A program made the position numbers and the translations under genes. A stretch of 64,000 nt of DNA, from the NCBI RefSeq assembly GCF_019083965.1, contig NZ_JAHRCY010000009.1, positions 186,001 to 250,000 on the forward strand, in the 5' to 3' direction. Shown in pieces: positions 17,415-25,997 of this stretch. This stretch comes from Catellatospora tritici. GTDB lineage: Bacteria > Actinomycetota > Actinomycetes > Mycobacteriales > Micromonosporaceae. The first letter of the stretch is position 1. Every line of letters begins with the position of its first letter. The notes below the pieces were generated by a model. It had not been told where the DNA came from. It saw only the letters and a program-made list of their open reading frames with translations, and searched no databases.

Positions 17415-18059
17415 ATGATCAGTTTTGGCGCGGCACTCGGGGTCGCCGCAGTGGCGCTCGGCATGGTGCTCACCCCCGGCCCGAACATGATGTACGTCGT
17501 CTCCCGCAGCATCGGCCAGGGACGCCGGGCAGGCCTGATCTCCCTCGCGGGCGTCGCGGTCGGCTTCGTCGTCTACATCGTCGCCACCGCGCTCGGACTG
17601 TCAGCGCTGTTCACAGCGGTCCCGGAGCTCTACCTCGGCGTGAAGATCGCTGGAGCCGCCTACCTCGCCTACCTGGCGTGGCAGGCGATCCGCCCCGGCG
17701 GCACCTCCGTCTTCAGCCCGGTGGAACTGCCGCCGCATCCGCCACACCGGCTGTTCCTGATGGGCCTGCTCACCAACCTGCTCAACCCGAAGGCCGCCAT
17801 CATGTACGCCTCGTTGATCCCGCAGTTCATCGACGTCTCAGCGGGCCACCTGCTGCTGCAGAGCCTCCAGCTCGGCAGCGTGCAGATCTGCGTCAGCCTC
17901 GCCGTCAACTCGGCACTGGTGCTCGCCGCGGGGACGATCGCCGCGTTCCTGTCCCGCCGCCCGAGCTGGCTGCGGGTCCAGCGGTATGTCACCGGCTCGA
18001 TGCTGGGGCTCATCGCGGTGAAGCTCGCCACCGACCCGGGCCGACCCGTCCCGGCCTAG
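17415..18059 (+). CDS. LysE/RhtB-family amino-acid exporter
   Basis: 214 residues with six hydrophobic segments and the family signature GMVLTPGPNMMYVVSRSIGQ near the N-terminus. LysE-type proteins export amino acids across the inner membrane; the substrate is unknown. It is flanked on both sides by copies of a small-peptide gene start, which suggests duplication or insertion at this position. Confidence 0.85.
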   Translation: MISFGAALGVAAVALGMVLTPGPNMMYVVSRSIGQGRRAGLISLAGVAVGFVVYIVATALGLSALFTAVPELYLGVKIAGAAYLAYLAWQAIRPGGTSVFSPVELPPHPPHRLFLMGLLTNLLNPKAAIMYASLIPQFIDVSAGHLLLQSLQLGSVQICVSLAVNSALVLAAGTIAAFLSRRPSWLRVQRYVTGSMLGLIAVKLATDPGRPVPA

Positions 18060-18105
18060 ACGGTCGGCTCGTCGGCTGCCGCCGGGTCGGACGCCGTGGC
18101 CGACG

Positions 18106-18150
18106 ACGGCCCACTTTCGCGAGTTGGCCATGGTCAGGAGCGTAGGCACG
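18106..18150 (-). pseudogene. Remnant duplicate of the small secreted peptide start
   Basis: On the minus strand this reads MANSRKWAVV, matching the start of the peptide at 17234, and the flanking DNA (CACTTTCGCGAGTTGGCCAT against CGCTTTCGTGAATTGGCCAT) is also similar. The similarity fades within about 12 codons and no signal peptide follows. It is best read as a degenerate duplicate on the other side of LysE. Confidence 0.45.
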
Positions 18151-18195
18151 CCGAGGTTCATCCCGCTGCGGGCCACCAGCCGAGGAGCGGGCGGT

Positions 18196-18936
18196 TCAGG
18201 GCTGCACCGCGCGGTAGTGCGTGGTGATCCGGTGGTCGTCGTCGAGGACGTGGAAGGCGAGCCCGACCGGTGCCTCGTGGTCCAGTTGCGGGCCGTGCTC
18301 CCAGGGCAGGCGCAGGGTCGACGCGACGCCGGGGGCGATCAGGAGCGGGCGTCCGGCGAATACGGTGGTGGCGGCGGTGTGGGCGTGGCCGCTGAGCAGT
18401 GCGATCACGTTCGGGTATCCGGCGACGAGGTCGGCCAGCGGCTGAGCGTCGAACTGGCGGAGGCTGTCGATGAACGGTTCGTGCAGCACCGCGGGCGGGT
18501 GGTGGAACGCGATCAGGACGGGTGCCCCGGCGGCGTCGGCGAGGACGGTGCGCAGCCAGTCGAGGGTCTCGGGAGCGAGTACGCCGTCGTCGCGGCCGGG
18601 GATGGTGGAGTCGCACAGGGCGAGGATCGCGGCACCGGCCTGCACCGTACGGTTCAGTGGAGCGTCCGAGGGCGGTTGGCCTAGCAGGAACTCGCGGAAG
18701 GCGGCGCGGTCGTCGTGGTTGCCGGGGAGGGTGACCAGCGGGGATACGGCGGACAGGGTCTCGCGGGCCTGCTCGTACTCCTCGGGCAGGCCGTTGTCGG
18801 TGATGTCGCCGGTGACCAGGACGAGGTCGGCGGGGCGGCGCAGTGCGGCCAGGTAGGCCATCACCTTGGCGGCACGGGCGGCGCTACGCTCGCGGCCGTC
18901 GAAGTGGGTGTCACTGACGTGGGCGATGACGTACAA
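18196..18936 (-). CDS. Calcineurin-like metallophosphoesterase (CpdA/GpdQ type)
   Basis: 246 residues with the full metal-binding set: HVSDTHFD, VTGDITDNG, LPGNHDD, FHHPP and LSGHAHT. Relatives hydrolyse cyclic nucleotides, glycerophosphodiesters or nucleotide diphosphates in the cytoplasm. The TTG start at 18936 follows AGGGGAG by 7 nt, which decides it. It stands alone, convergent with LysE. Confidence 0.85.
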   Translation of the reverse strand: MYVIAHVSDTHFDGRERSAARAAKVMAYLAALRRPADLVLVTGDITDNGLPEEYEQARETLSAVSPLVTLPGNHDDRAAFREFLLGQPPSDAPLNRTVQAGAAILALCDSTIPGRDDGVLAPETLDWLRTVLADAAGAPVLIAFHHPPAVLHEPFIDSLRQFDAQPLADLVAGYPNVIALLSGHAHTAATTVFAGRPLLIAPGVASTLRLPWEHGPQLDHEAPVGLAFHVLDDDHRITTHYRAVQP

Positions 18937-19063
18937 GCGGTACTCCCCTGTGCAGCGCGGTAGCCGATGAGTTGCCGCCCGAACCAGCTCACGGTAACGC
19001 CCTCGCCACGGCTTGTGGGCAACATCGTTCTGGCTGGTCGACGCCGGGAATTACAGTCAGGCG

Positions 19064-19279
19064 GTGATCCACTGCTGCGACATGATGAAGGCCAACGCCG
19101 AGCATCGCTGCGACGACCATCCCGATCCGTTCGACTGCGCAGACAACCTGATCTGGTATGACCCAGAGTCAGGCCGGTACGGTCTGATCATCCACGATGG
19201 CGGCTCGTCTTTCATCGCGATCAGGTACTGCCCCTGGTGCGCCACCGAACTACCGCATGATCCTGAGGACCTCGAGTAG
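19064..19279 (+). CDS. Small cysteine-rich DUF6980-like protein
   Basis: 71 residues with a strongly patterned sequence: an N-terminal HCCDMM, a middle CDDHPDPFDCADNLI, the core IIHDGGSSFIAIRYCPWC and a short acidic tail. The Cys arrangement (CC, C-x-x-H, CPWC) suggests a zinc-binding fold. I recall this pattern as the DUF6980 family, of unknown function. The GTG at 19064 was preferred over an upstream TTG because conservation should begin at HCC. Confidence 0.6.
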   Translation: MIHCCDMMKANAEHRCDDHPDPFDCADNLIWYDPESGRYGLIIHDGGSSFIAIRYCPWCATELPHDPEDLE

Positions 19280-19574
19280 GTCCGGCTGCTGGGTCACGGA
19301 GCTGAGGCAGTGGCGCGGACATACCTCGGGCTGTCGCCCGTGCCGCGGTCGGGCGCTCCCTCCGGGCTGATGCTATCGAGGCTGTTAGGTCCGGCCTGTC
19401 CTACGCCAGGACGTCCGAAGGTGTCGAGCCGCTGGGCATGACGACCTGCGCTGCACGAGCCGGGTTCGTTGTGGCGATTGGCAGCTGCCCGTACGGATGG
19501 CCGTGCGGCTCGCAGCAGATGCGCGAGGGAAGTCGGGCCAAGGCGCGTGCTCGGCCCAGGCTAGATTCGGTCGC

Positions 19575-20105
19575 GTGCGTATCATCACCAGCGATCGCCT
19601 GCTGCTGCGTCCCTGGCGCGACGACGACGCCGACTTCCTCCTGGATGTCGAGTCGCGCTGGGAGGTCGTGCGCTTCCTGGGTGCGCATCCCACGACCATG
19701 CGCACCCGCGAGGACGCGCTCGCCTCGATCGCACGCCGACGCGCCATCGACGACCCGATCCACGGAATCTGGGTGATCACCACAGCCACGGACGGCCAGC
19801 GGATTGGAAACATGCTGCTCAAGCCAATTCCGCTGTCGGCCGGCGAACCCTCCGGCGGCCCGAAGGACGCCGAGATCGGCTGGCATCTACATCCGGACGC
19901 GTGGGGACACGGCTACGCCACCGAAGCAGCGAAGGTGGTCCTCGAGGACGCGTTCAGTCGGGGTTTGCCGAAGGCCCTCGCGGTCACTGATCCCGACAAC
20001 CACGCCTCCCAGGCCGTATGCCGGCGGCTCGGCATGACCCACCTGGGCCGCACGACGAAGTATTACGACACCCCGAACGAACTCTTTGAGAAGCTGCCCC
20101 GCTGA
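19575..20105 (+). CDS. GNAT-family acetyltransferase (RimJ-like)
   Basis: 176 residues starting TSDRLLLRPWRDDDADFLL, the usual N-terminus of the RimJ/RimL-like group, with the acetyl-CoA loop DAWGHGYATEA and the C-terminal NHASQAVCRRLGMTHLG. Likely acetylates a protein N-terminus or a small molecule; the substrate is unknown. The GTG start lies 7 nt after a -10-like TAGATT (19562-19567), so the message may be leaderless. Confidence 0.78.
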   Translation: MRIITSDRLLLRPWRDDDADFLLDVESRWEVVRFLGAHPTTMRTREDALASIARRRAIDDPIHGIWVITTATDGQRIGNMLLKPIPLSAGEPSGGPKDAEIGWHLHPDAWGHGYATEAAKVVLEDAFSRGLPKALAVTDPDNHASQAVCRRLGMTHLGRTTKYYDTPNELFEKLPR

Positions 20106-20203
20106 CCGGCGGGTTCATGTTCCTCTACTTGTTCTTCGCGGTCTTGATGATGCTGACCGTCGGGCCCTTTTCTAAACCGGGCCTCTCTGTCGTCGCCTAT
20201 CTC

Positions 20204-20353
20204 TCAGCCAAGGGCGGAGCGGATTCGCGCCGCCAACTCGGCCGTCTGTTCCGGGCTGTAGTCCAGGATGCCGTTCTCGGCCATGAGCGCGTGGTACTGC
20301 TGCTTCTCGTATGGCACCCCGGACGGCAGCGGCACCACGTGCCAGTGGATGTG
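20204..20353 (-). pseudogene. C-terminal fragment of interrupted HIT-family gene
   Basis: The last 49 codons of this frame encode HIHWHVVPLPSGVPYEKQQY followed by a helix ending in ARIRSALG. HIHWHVV is the H-x-H-x-H-x-x catalytic motif of HIT nucleotide hydrolases/transferases. The matching N-terminal part lies at 21615-21965 in the same orientation, on the far side of a TnpB element. The fragment is fused in frame to TnpB, so it could only be made as a chimera. Confidence 0.75.
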
Positions 20354-21511
20354 GCAGGTGTAGGCCCGTACCCGCAGCGGCAGTTTGGGTTTCACGGCGC
20401 CGCAGGACGAACACGTCTTCGAGGAGGCGAACCAGCGGTCGGCCACGACCACCCGCCCACCACGCCAGGCGATCTTGTACTCCAGTTGCCGCCGCAGGGT
20501 GGCCCAGCCCGCGTCGGCGATGTGCCGGGCCAGGCGCCGGTTGGCCATCATGCCCTTGATGTTGAGGTCCTCGACGACCACGGTGCCGTAGGTTGCGGCG
20601 AGGGTGGTGGTGAGTTTGTGCAGGCCGTCGGTACGCAGGTTTGCGACCCGGGCGTGCGCGCGGGCCAGCCGTGCCTTGGCCTGCCGCCAACGCCGCGACG
20701 GCTGCCGGCCGGTGCGCCGGTCGGGTCCCTGTCTGCGGGACAGGGTCCGGGCCGCGCCGCGCAGCCGTGCGGCGGCGGCGGCCAGGTGGCGGGGGTTGGG
20801 CACGACCAGGCCGGTCGACAGCACCGCCAGGTTGGCGACCCCGACATCGACACCGACGGTCCGCCCCGGATGGGCGGGGGTACGGATGGTGCGGGTGACG
20901 TCTACCGTGAACGACACATGCCAACGCCCGCCGGTATGCCGGACGGTGGCCGACAGGATCCGGGCCGTACCCGCGTACAGACGCCGGGCCAGTTTGCGGG
21001 TCGACTCATGGGTACGGATCCGACCCAACCTCGGCAGGGCCACATGGTGGCGGGTGTCCTCGACCCGGATCGTGCCGGTGGTGAACCGCACCGACGGCAC
21101 CACCCGGCGACGCGACCTGAACCGCGGAAACCCGACCCTGGGCCCGGCGCGGCGGCCACTGCGCGAGGCCGACCAGTTGCCCAACGCCCGCGCCAGGCCG
21201 TCCAATCCGGTGTTGTACGCCTCCTTCGAGCACTGCGCCCACCACGGCGCCACCTGCGGCTTGGCCGCGTTCCAGGCACGGCGCAGCGCGGGCAGGGTCC
21301 AACCCAACGCCGGGGTCAGCTGAGCGTCGGTCAGGCCGTAGGAGCGCTCGGCGGCGCGCTGGCCGAGGTTGGCGCGTACCGCGGCCAGGGCCCAGTTGAA
21401 CGCGAACCGGCCCGCACCGGCATGCCGGTACAGGTCACGGTCCTGAGCCGGAGTCGGGTCGAGGGCGAAACGATACGCCTGCACCACCACCCAACCGGCC
21501 ACATCAGACAC
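20204..21511 (-). CDS. tnpB: TnpB-like protein with truncated C-terminus fused to HIT fragment
   Basis: 435 residues. Residues 1-386 are an IS200/IS605-type TnpB (OrfB): N-terminal YRFALDPTPAQ, RuvC Asp222 in GVDVGVANL, Glu314 in VVEDLN, and a zinc ribbon with Cys367/Cys370 (CSSC) and Cys386. The second CxxC and the DRDxNAA segment with the third RuvC Asp are missing; after Cys386 the frame runs directly into a HIT-family C-terminus. Intact TnpB is an RNA-guided nuclease; this one has probably lost cleavage activity. The GTG at 21511 was chosen near the usual TnpB N-terminus. Confidence 0.8.
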   Translation of the reverse strand: MSDVAGWVVVQAYRFALDPTPAQDRDLYRHAGAGRFAFNWALAAVRANLGQRAAERSYGLTDAQLTPALGWTLPALRRAWNAAKPQVAPWWAQCSKEAYNTGLDGLARALGNWSASRSGRRAGPRVGFPRFRSRRRVVPSVRFTTGTIRVEDTRHHVALPRLGRIRTHESTRKLARRLYAGTARILSATVRHTGGRWHVSFTVDVTRTIRTPAHPGRTVGVDVGVANLAVLSTGLVVPNPRHLAAAAARLRGAARTLSRRQGPDRRTGRQPSRRWRQAKARLARAHARVANLRTDGLHKLTTTLAATYGTVVVEDLNIKGMMANRRLARHIADAGWATLRRQLEYKIAWRGGRVVVADRWFASSKTCSSCGAVKPKLPLRVRAYTCHIHWHVVPLPSGVPYEKQQYHALMAENGILDYSPEQTAELAARIRSALG

Positions 21512-21635
21512 ACGGCACACGCTAGACACCGGGTACGACAACACCGGCCACCACCAGCCAGGCACCACCCCGGACCGAGCACACCAACGACCACTGGAGC
21601 ACACCAAAGCTCACCTAACCACCAGCAGTTCGAAA
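20354..21635 (-). mobile_element. IS200/IS605-like tnpB element inserted in a HIT gene
   Basis: About 1.28 kb separates the two halves of the HIT gene. The boundary on the N-terminal side falls after the codons for TYLLSLG (near 21635), and on the other side at the HIHWH codons (near 20353). There is no tnpA and no recognisable right end, since tnpB is cut within its zinc ribbon. About six HIT codons are also missing at the junction. Confidence 0.65.
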
Positions 21636-21965
21636 CCCCAGCGACAGCAGGTACGTACGCTCCGGCTGCGTCACCTCTCCCACCGCGCTGGCGACTCGAT
21701 GCACCACGGCCTGCAGCGCCAGATACTCGTCCGGCGCGAGGTCGCGGACCACGTCCTCGACGTGACGACACGGAACGACCAGCGTGTAGCCAGGCTGGGT
21801 CGGGTAGCGGCTGAGGAATGCGGCGTAGACACCATCGTCGTAGACCAGTTCGTGCTCGTAGCCGGGCTCACCGGCGAGGAATGCGCAGATGAAGCACCTT
21901 CCGGAGCGGACTCGGTGCTCGTAGGCCGCGAGGTCCATCGGCACTCGATCAGCAAGATCACCCAT
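21615..21965 (-). pseudogene. N-terminal fragment of interrupted HIT-family gene
   Basis: 116 codons. Residues about 10-109 read as a HIT protein: GRCFICAFLAGEPGYEHE, then AAFLSRYPTQPGYTLVVPCRHVEDVVRDL and ERTYLLSLG. The last six codons come from the inserted element and end in a stop. The catalytic HxHxH motif, which belongs immediately after, is found at 20333-20353. The gene is therefore inactivated unless reassembled. Confidence 0.78.
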
Positions 21966-22026
21966 CGAGGCATGGTAGCGACAATCCGCTCAAGCCCGGG
22001 GTTACTCTTTCGCGGACAGCGGTCCC

Positions 22027-22317
22027 TCACTCCGCCTGGTGAGCGACGACCTCACCGGCTGTGATCTGGGGCGGGTTCGGCAGCAGGGACGCCAAATTCT
22101 CCTTCACCCAACCTGCGGCTCTCCTATTCGACTCCTCCGCGCCTTCCAGACTCTCAAAGACGCTCGTCGACACCATCACGCCGTTTCCGGCGTCGACCCA
22201 GTAATAGGCGAGGAGGCCCGGAACTGCGCTGATGATCGGGACGAACCCCTCTTTCACGCGCCGCGCCGCCTCGCGAGGATCAGTCACCCCGTCGTAACGA
22301 CGTACGGTTGCATACAT
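22027..22317 (-). CDS. Small dimeric alpha-beta barrel (ABM-like) protein
   Basis: 96 residues beginning MYATVRRYDGVTDPREAARR and continuing FVPIISAVPGLLAYYWVDAG, a pattern of the antibiotic-biosynthesis-monooxygenase-like/dimeric barrel fold often used for small stress proteins. No catalytic residues stand out. The ATG at 22317 has a G-rich stretch 5 nt upstream. Confidence 0.6.
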   Translation of the reverse strand: MYATVRRYDGVTDPREAARRVKEGFVPIISAVPGLLAYYWVDAGNGVMVSTSVFESLEGAEESNRRAAGWVKENLASLLPNPPQITAGEVVAHQAE

Positions 22318-22483
22318 GCGTCCCCCCGTTCCTGAGTGAAAGTCTGACATGTGGCAATCGTGAGCTTTGCTATATAGACCCTTTTTTAGAGCACGTCACT
22401 TGCAGGAGACGTCGGGCAATGGCGAGTCTTCGCACTCGCACCACGCCCGACCTGTCCGTCAAGCTCGCCCCACTACGGAAAGC

Positions 22484-22514
22484 GGCCTCGCCCGCCGTGA
22501 TGACGGGCGAGGCC
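22484..22514 (-). terminator. Hairpin downstream of the methyltransferase gene
   Basis: GGCCTCGCCCG (22484-22494) and CGGGCGAGGCC (22504-22514) form an 11-bp perfect stem with a 9-nt loop, 80 nt past the stop of the minus-strand methyltransferase. It lacks a T-tract, as is common in actinomycetes. Nothing else is visible in 22318-22596. Confidence 0.5.
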
Positions 22515-22596
22515 ACTCCCGGCTCGCACCACGGCAACCATACGACATAGTCGACTCGGTAGTCACTGCTCCGGGTATGCCAACTTCGCCGCCGAG

Positions 22597-23457
22597 TCAG
22601 TCGGCACGGCGCAGTTCGAGGAAGCGGTAGTTGAGCAGGCCGCGCAGCAGCGCCCACTGCAGCGCGTCGCCGCCCACCAGCGACTGCCAGTACGGCCCCG
22701 ACGGCCGGAACACCCGCCCCACGGCCAGCAGCGCGCTGATGAACCGGTCCCGCGGCCGCCGCAGTTCGAGATACGCCGTGAGGTCGAGGTCGCGTACCAA
22801 CGTGAGCCCGTGCCGGGCGGCCACGGCGCGCACCTCCTCGACGGTGAGCAGCGAGCCGACGTGCCAACCGGTGCGGAACTCGGCCATGCGGCGCGCACTG
22901 CACGGCGAGTCCGGCGCGGCCACCGGGGTGCGGAAGTCGTCGCAGACGATCAACCGACCGCCTGGGCGCAGACAGCGCGCCGCCTCGCGGAAGTATCCGT
23001 CGGCGTCCGGGCTGTGGATGAACGCCTCGATCGAGAACGCCAGGTCCGCCGAACCGGCCAGATCGTCAGGCAGGGACAGATAGTTCCCCTCCCGGCAGCG
23101 TACCCGAGCACCCAGCCCGGCCTGCTCGATCAGCTCGGCCGCCCGTACCGCCTGCGCCCGGCTGATCGTGACACCCTCGCCGGTCAGGTCGGTCCGGCTC
23201 GCGAGGTGCAGCAGGCTCGCGCCCAGCCCGCAGCCGAGATCCAATACCGACGGAACCGCCACCTGCGGCGGCAGCGCGGCGAGGATCAGCTCGTCGACGT
23301 GATGGAACGCGTCAGCCCGGGTGGTGACGCCCGGTCCCCACACCGCCCGGTGGATGGACGCCCCGCCCTGCCCCAGCCGTTCGAAGGCGGCGGCGTTGTT
23401 GTCGTAGTAGCGCCGTACCCGCTCGGTGCCCGCTGTGGCCTCGGCCTCGGTCGTCAT
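22597..23457 (-). CDS. SAM-dependent methyltransferase
   Basis: 286 residues with motif I VLDLGCGLGASLLHLA, post-I GVTISRAQ, a motif II region ADLAFSIEAFIHSP and motif III CLRPGGRLIVCDD. The layout resembles the small-molecule C/O-methyltransferase group that includes tocopherol- and sterol-type enzymes (YYDNNAAAFERLG near the start). Substrate unknown. It is divergent from the lipoprotein gene with an 89-nt gap. Confidence 0.78.
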   Translation of the reverse strand: MTTEAEATAGTERVRRYYDNNAAAFERLGQGGASIHRAVWGPGVTTRADAFHHVDELILAALPPQVAVPSVLDLGCGLGASLLHLASRTDLTGEGVTISRAQAVRAAELIEQAGLGARVRCREGNYLSLPDDLAGSADLAFSIEAFIHSPDADGYFREAARCLRPGGRLIVCDDFRTPVAAPDSPCSARRMAEFRTGWHVGSLLTVEEVRAVAARHGLTLVRDLDLTAYLELRRPRDRFISALLAVGRVFRPSGPYWQSLVGGDALQWALLRGLLNYRFLELRRAD

Positions 23458-23546
23458 TCCGCCGACTGTAGACAGCACAACCGCTCGGTCAACCCCTTGC
23501 GACGCCTGGCGGTGTAACGGCCGCCCCCGGCGGGTAATCGGCGGTC

Positions 23547-24266
23547 ATGCACCGACGTACCGTCCTGACTGGACTTTGCCTCGCACCGCTGCTCGCGGCC
23601 GGTTGCGCCCCGTGGCGGGAGGACGGCCCGGAGCGCGGTCGCGACGGGTTCGGGCGGGCGCACACCGTGGCGGCGGCCCGGGGCGAGCGCGACACCGCCG
23701 CGCTGACGGTCGTCAGCGGGGCCACGACTGTCACCGTGCGCGCGGCCGACCTGGGCGACGACCTCTTCCGCGTCAGTACGCCCGAGGACTCCGGCATCTC
23801 CCCCGACATGATCGAGTCCGGCGGCCGCCATCAGCTGCACCTGTCCTCGACCGGCGACCACGGTCCGGCCGTCGTCGAAGTCCTGCTCAACGAGCAGGTG
23901 CGCTGGGATCTCCGCTTCTCCGGCGGGGCGACCGAGACGCTGGTCGACATGGGCACCGGGCGGCTCGGCGGGCTCGACTTCACGGCTGGCTCGAGCCGCA
24001 TCGAGGCGGTGCTGCCGCGTCCGGAAGGGACGCGGACGGTCCGGATGGCCGGAGGTGCGAGCGATTTCCTGGTACGGGCACCGCAGGGCGTTCCGGTCCG
24101 GGTCAGCGCCGGTGGCGGCGCGGCCGACGTGACCGTCGACGGCCAGCGCCGCTCCGGCGTGGCGGGCGGCTCGGTGTTCGCCCCGCCCGGCTGGGACACC
24201 GCCGCCGACCGCTACGACGTCGACGCGGTAGCCGGAGTCTCCAGCCTCACCGTCACGCGCGCCTGA
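23547..24266 (+). CDS. Putative lipoprotein of unknown function
   Basis: 239 residues. The N-terminus HRRTVLTGLCLAPLLAAGC has a lipobox with Cys20 and a twin Arg that could make it a Tat substrate. The mature part is Gly/Val/Thr-rich with repeating beta strands, like bacterial adhesion- or sensor-type beta-helices (for example SSRIEAVLPRPEGTRTVRM). No catalytic motif. Convergent with the PfkB gene. Confidence 0.65.
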   Translation: MHRRTVLTGLCLAPLLAAGCAPWREDGPERGRDGFGRAHTVAAARGERDTAALTVVSGATTVTVRAADLGDDLFRVSTPEDSGISPDMIESGGRHQLHLSSTGDHGPAVVEVLLNEQVRWDLRFSGGATETLVDMGTGRLGGLDFTAGSSRIEAVLPRPEGTRTVRMAGGASDFLVRAPQGVPVRVSAGGGAADVTVDGQRRSGVAGGSVFAPPGWDTAADRYDVDAVAGVSSLTVTRA

Positions 24267-24313
24267 CCCGGCCCACCGCAACATCGATAGTCCTGCGGTG
24301 ATGCGGAAAGCCG

Positions 24314-24426
24314 CGATCTTCGGCCCTGGTCCCGTCGATGATCGCCGTCCGCGGTCGAAACCTGGGCCTGGAGCCGAGAAAGCGACCGCAGACAGCGATC
24401 TTGGACGGGACCAGGCCCGAAGATCG
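24314..24426. repeat. Nested 113-bp inverted-repeat element
   Basis: The outer arms are 23 nt (24314-24336 and 24404-24426) with one mismatch: CGATCTTCGG(C)CCTGGTCCCG against its complement. The inner arms are 18 nt (24340-24357 and 24383-24400) with two mismatches, around a 25-nt loop. It fills the gap between convergent genes and shares its inner sequence with DNA at 41756-41870. Confidence 0.7.
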
Positions 24427-24451
24427 GCGCCTGCGGTCAGGGTCGACGAGT

Positions 24452-25393
24452 TCAGCCCGCAGCCGGGGTGGCCCAGGGGGTGATCTCGATCTGGGGATGC
24501 AGGTCGCGGTAGACAGCGGGGTCGAAAGCGCCCGCGTACGGGACGGCCACCGCGGCCGCCGAGACGGCGACGGCTTCGCGTAGGCGCTGCGGCCAGGGCA
24601 GGCCGTGCACGTGGGCTCGCGCGAGCGCCGCCACGCACGCGTCCCCGGCGCCGGTCGGGTTGCCGGTGAGCGGGTGCGGCAGCCGGGCCCGCCACCTCCC
24701 GTCCGCGGTCGCGGCGGCCAGGCCGCCCGCGCCGAGGGAGGCGACGATGTCGCGCGCCCCGAGGTCGCGTACGGCGGCCACCGCCTGGGCGGCCGTGGCG
24801 GGGTCGGCGGCGGACAGGCCGGTGAGGGCACGCAGCTCGTACGCGTTGGGTTTGACCAGGTTGGGGGCGGCGGACAGGCCGTGGCGCAGCGGGGCGCCGT
24901 CAGCGTCGAGGATGGTGTCGGCACCGGCGGCGTGGGCGAGCGCGACGAGTTCGGCGTACGCGGCCTCGGGCACCCCGGCGGGCAGCGACCCGGACAGCAC
25001 CACCAGTCGCACGCCGGGCAGCAGCCCCGAGAAATGCGCCGTGAACGCCTGCCACTCATCGGGTGTGACGACCGGCCCGGGTTCCCAGAAGCCGGTCGCG
25101 TCCTCGCCGTCGCCGACCACGACCGTGCGCCGGGCGTCGGCGGCGACCGGCGCGAACGCCTCGGCGATCCCATCGGCGGTCAGCAGTTCGCGGACGCGGG
25201 CGCCGGTCGGGCCGCCCGCCAGGCCGGTGGCGACGACCGGTTCGCCCAGGGCGTGCAGCACCCGGGCCACGTTCACGCCCTTGCCGCCCGCCCGCTGCGC
25301 CACCGCGGTGACGCGGTGGGTGCTGTGCGGGACGAGTCGGTCGACGGTGTAGGTGACGTCAAGCGCGACGTTGAGCGTGACGGTGAGGATCAC
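24452..25393 (-). CDS. PfkB-family sugar kinase (1-phosphofructokinase-like)
   Basis: 313 residues, starting at the conserved N-terminus ILTVTLNVALDVTYTV. It carries the first PfkB signature AGGKGVNVARVL and the second, NPTGAGDACVAALA, with the catalytic Asp in GAGDA. This subgroup (LacC/FruK) phosphorylates fructose-1-phosphate, tagatose-6-phosphate or relatives; no PTS genes are adjacent. The GTG start at 25393 has AGGAG about 10 nt upstream and lies 7 nt after the SRPBCC stop, so the two are probably cotranscribed. Confidence 0.85.
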   Translation of the reverse strand: MILTVTLNVALDVTYTVDRLVPHSTHRVTAVAQRAGGKGVNVARVLHALGEPVVATGLAGGPTGARVRELLTADGIAEAFAPVAADARRTVVVGDGEDATGFWEPGPVVTPDEWQAFTAHFSGLLPGVRLVVLSGSLPAGVPEAAYAELVALAHAAGADTILDADGAPLRHGLSAAPNLVKPNAYELRALTGLSAADPATAAQAVAAVRDLGARDIVASLGAGGLAAATADGRWRARLPHPLTGNPTGAGDACVAALARAHVHGLPWPQRLREAVAVSAAAVAVPYAGAFDPAVYRDLHPQIEITPWATPAAG

Positions 25394-25400
25394 GTGCGGC

Positions 25401-25952
25401 TTACTCCTGGTCGGGGGTGGCGGGCAGGCCGAGCTTGGCCGCGTACGCGTCGCGCAGGTCGGCCCAGCCGTGGGCCAGCGCGGCCTGGCCGCGGATCGCC
25501 TGGACCGGTTCGCCGTCGAGCAGCCGGGCGCAGACGTCGAGGCACAGGTGCCAGCCCGCGGCGACCTTGGGCAGCCAGTCGCGGTCGGTCATGGTGTGGC
25601 GCAGGGTGAGCCGGGTGCCCGCGCCGGGGGCGGAGACGAGTTCCCAGCGCAGGTTGTCCTCGCCCCAGGTGTTGACGAGCAGCACGGGCGGCTCGGCGCG
25701 CAGCACCTCGGCGGCCAGGTCGTGGCGCTCGTCGCCGTCGACCATGGTGAGCACCGCGCCGCCGGTGCCGCTCAGGTCGCGGTCGGCGTCGAACGGCGCC
25801 CAGCGCGACAGTCGCCGCGGGTCGGTGAGCGCGGTCCACACGGTGTGCGGCGGGTGCGGCAGGTCGCGGGTGAACACCAGCGTCCAGCGTTGGCCGTTCG
25901 GTTCGCACTGCACGTCGGCGAGTGTTCCGGGTACGGCGGTGTGGTGGTTCAT
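25401..25952 (-). CDS. SRPBCC/AHSA1-like domain protein
   Basis: 183 residues of the AHSA1/START fold: WTLVFTRDLPHPPHTVWTALTDPRRLSRWAPFDAD at the front, LTMVDGDERHD in the middle and RLTLRHTMTDRDWLPKVAAGWHLCLD before the last helix. Such proteins often act in ligand binding or stress. The ATG at 25952 has a GGGAAGGGG stretch upstream. First gene of a pair with the PfkB kinase; divergent from the exporter. Confidence 0.8.
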   Translation of the reverse strand: MNHHTAVPGTLADVQCEPNGQRWTLVFTRDLPHPPHTVWTALTDPRRLSRWAPFDADRDLSGTGGAVLTMVDGDERHDLAAEVLRAEPPVLLVNTWGEDNLRWELVSAPGAGTRLTLRHTMTDRDWLPKVAAGWHLCLDVCARLLDGEPVQAIRGQAALAHGWADLRDAYAAKLGLPATPDQE

Positions 25953-25997
25953 GTGTCGGCCCCTTCCCAACGGCGTCCTGTCCCATGTAACACCGTC

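Noticed and set aside
21600..21640. tRNA-like TTCGAAACCCC sequence near the HIT fragment
   Set aside because: No cloverleaf could be formed around it; it is the junction of the HIT gene and the inserted element.
22308..22550. An 80-codon open frame near the small ABM-like gene
   Set aside because: It overlaps the start of that gene on the other strand and the downstream hairpin, has no ribosome site and shows no family pattern.
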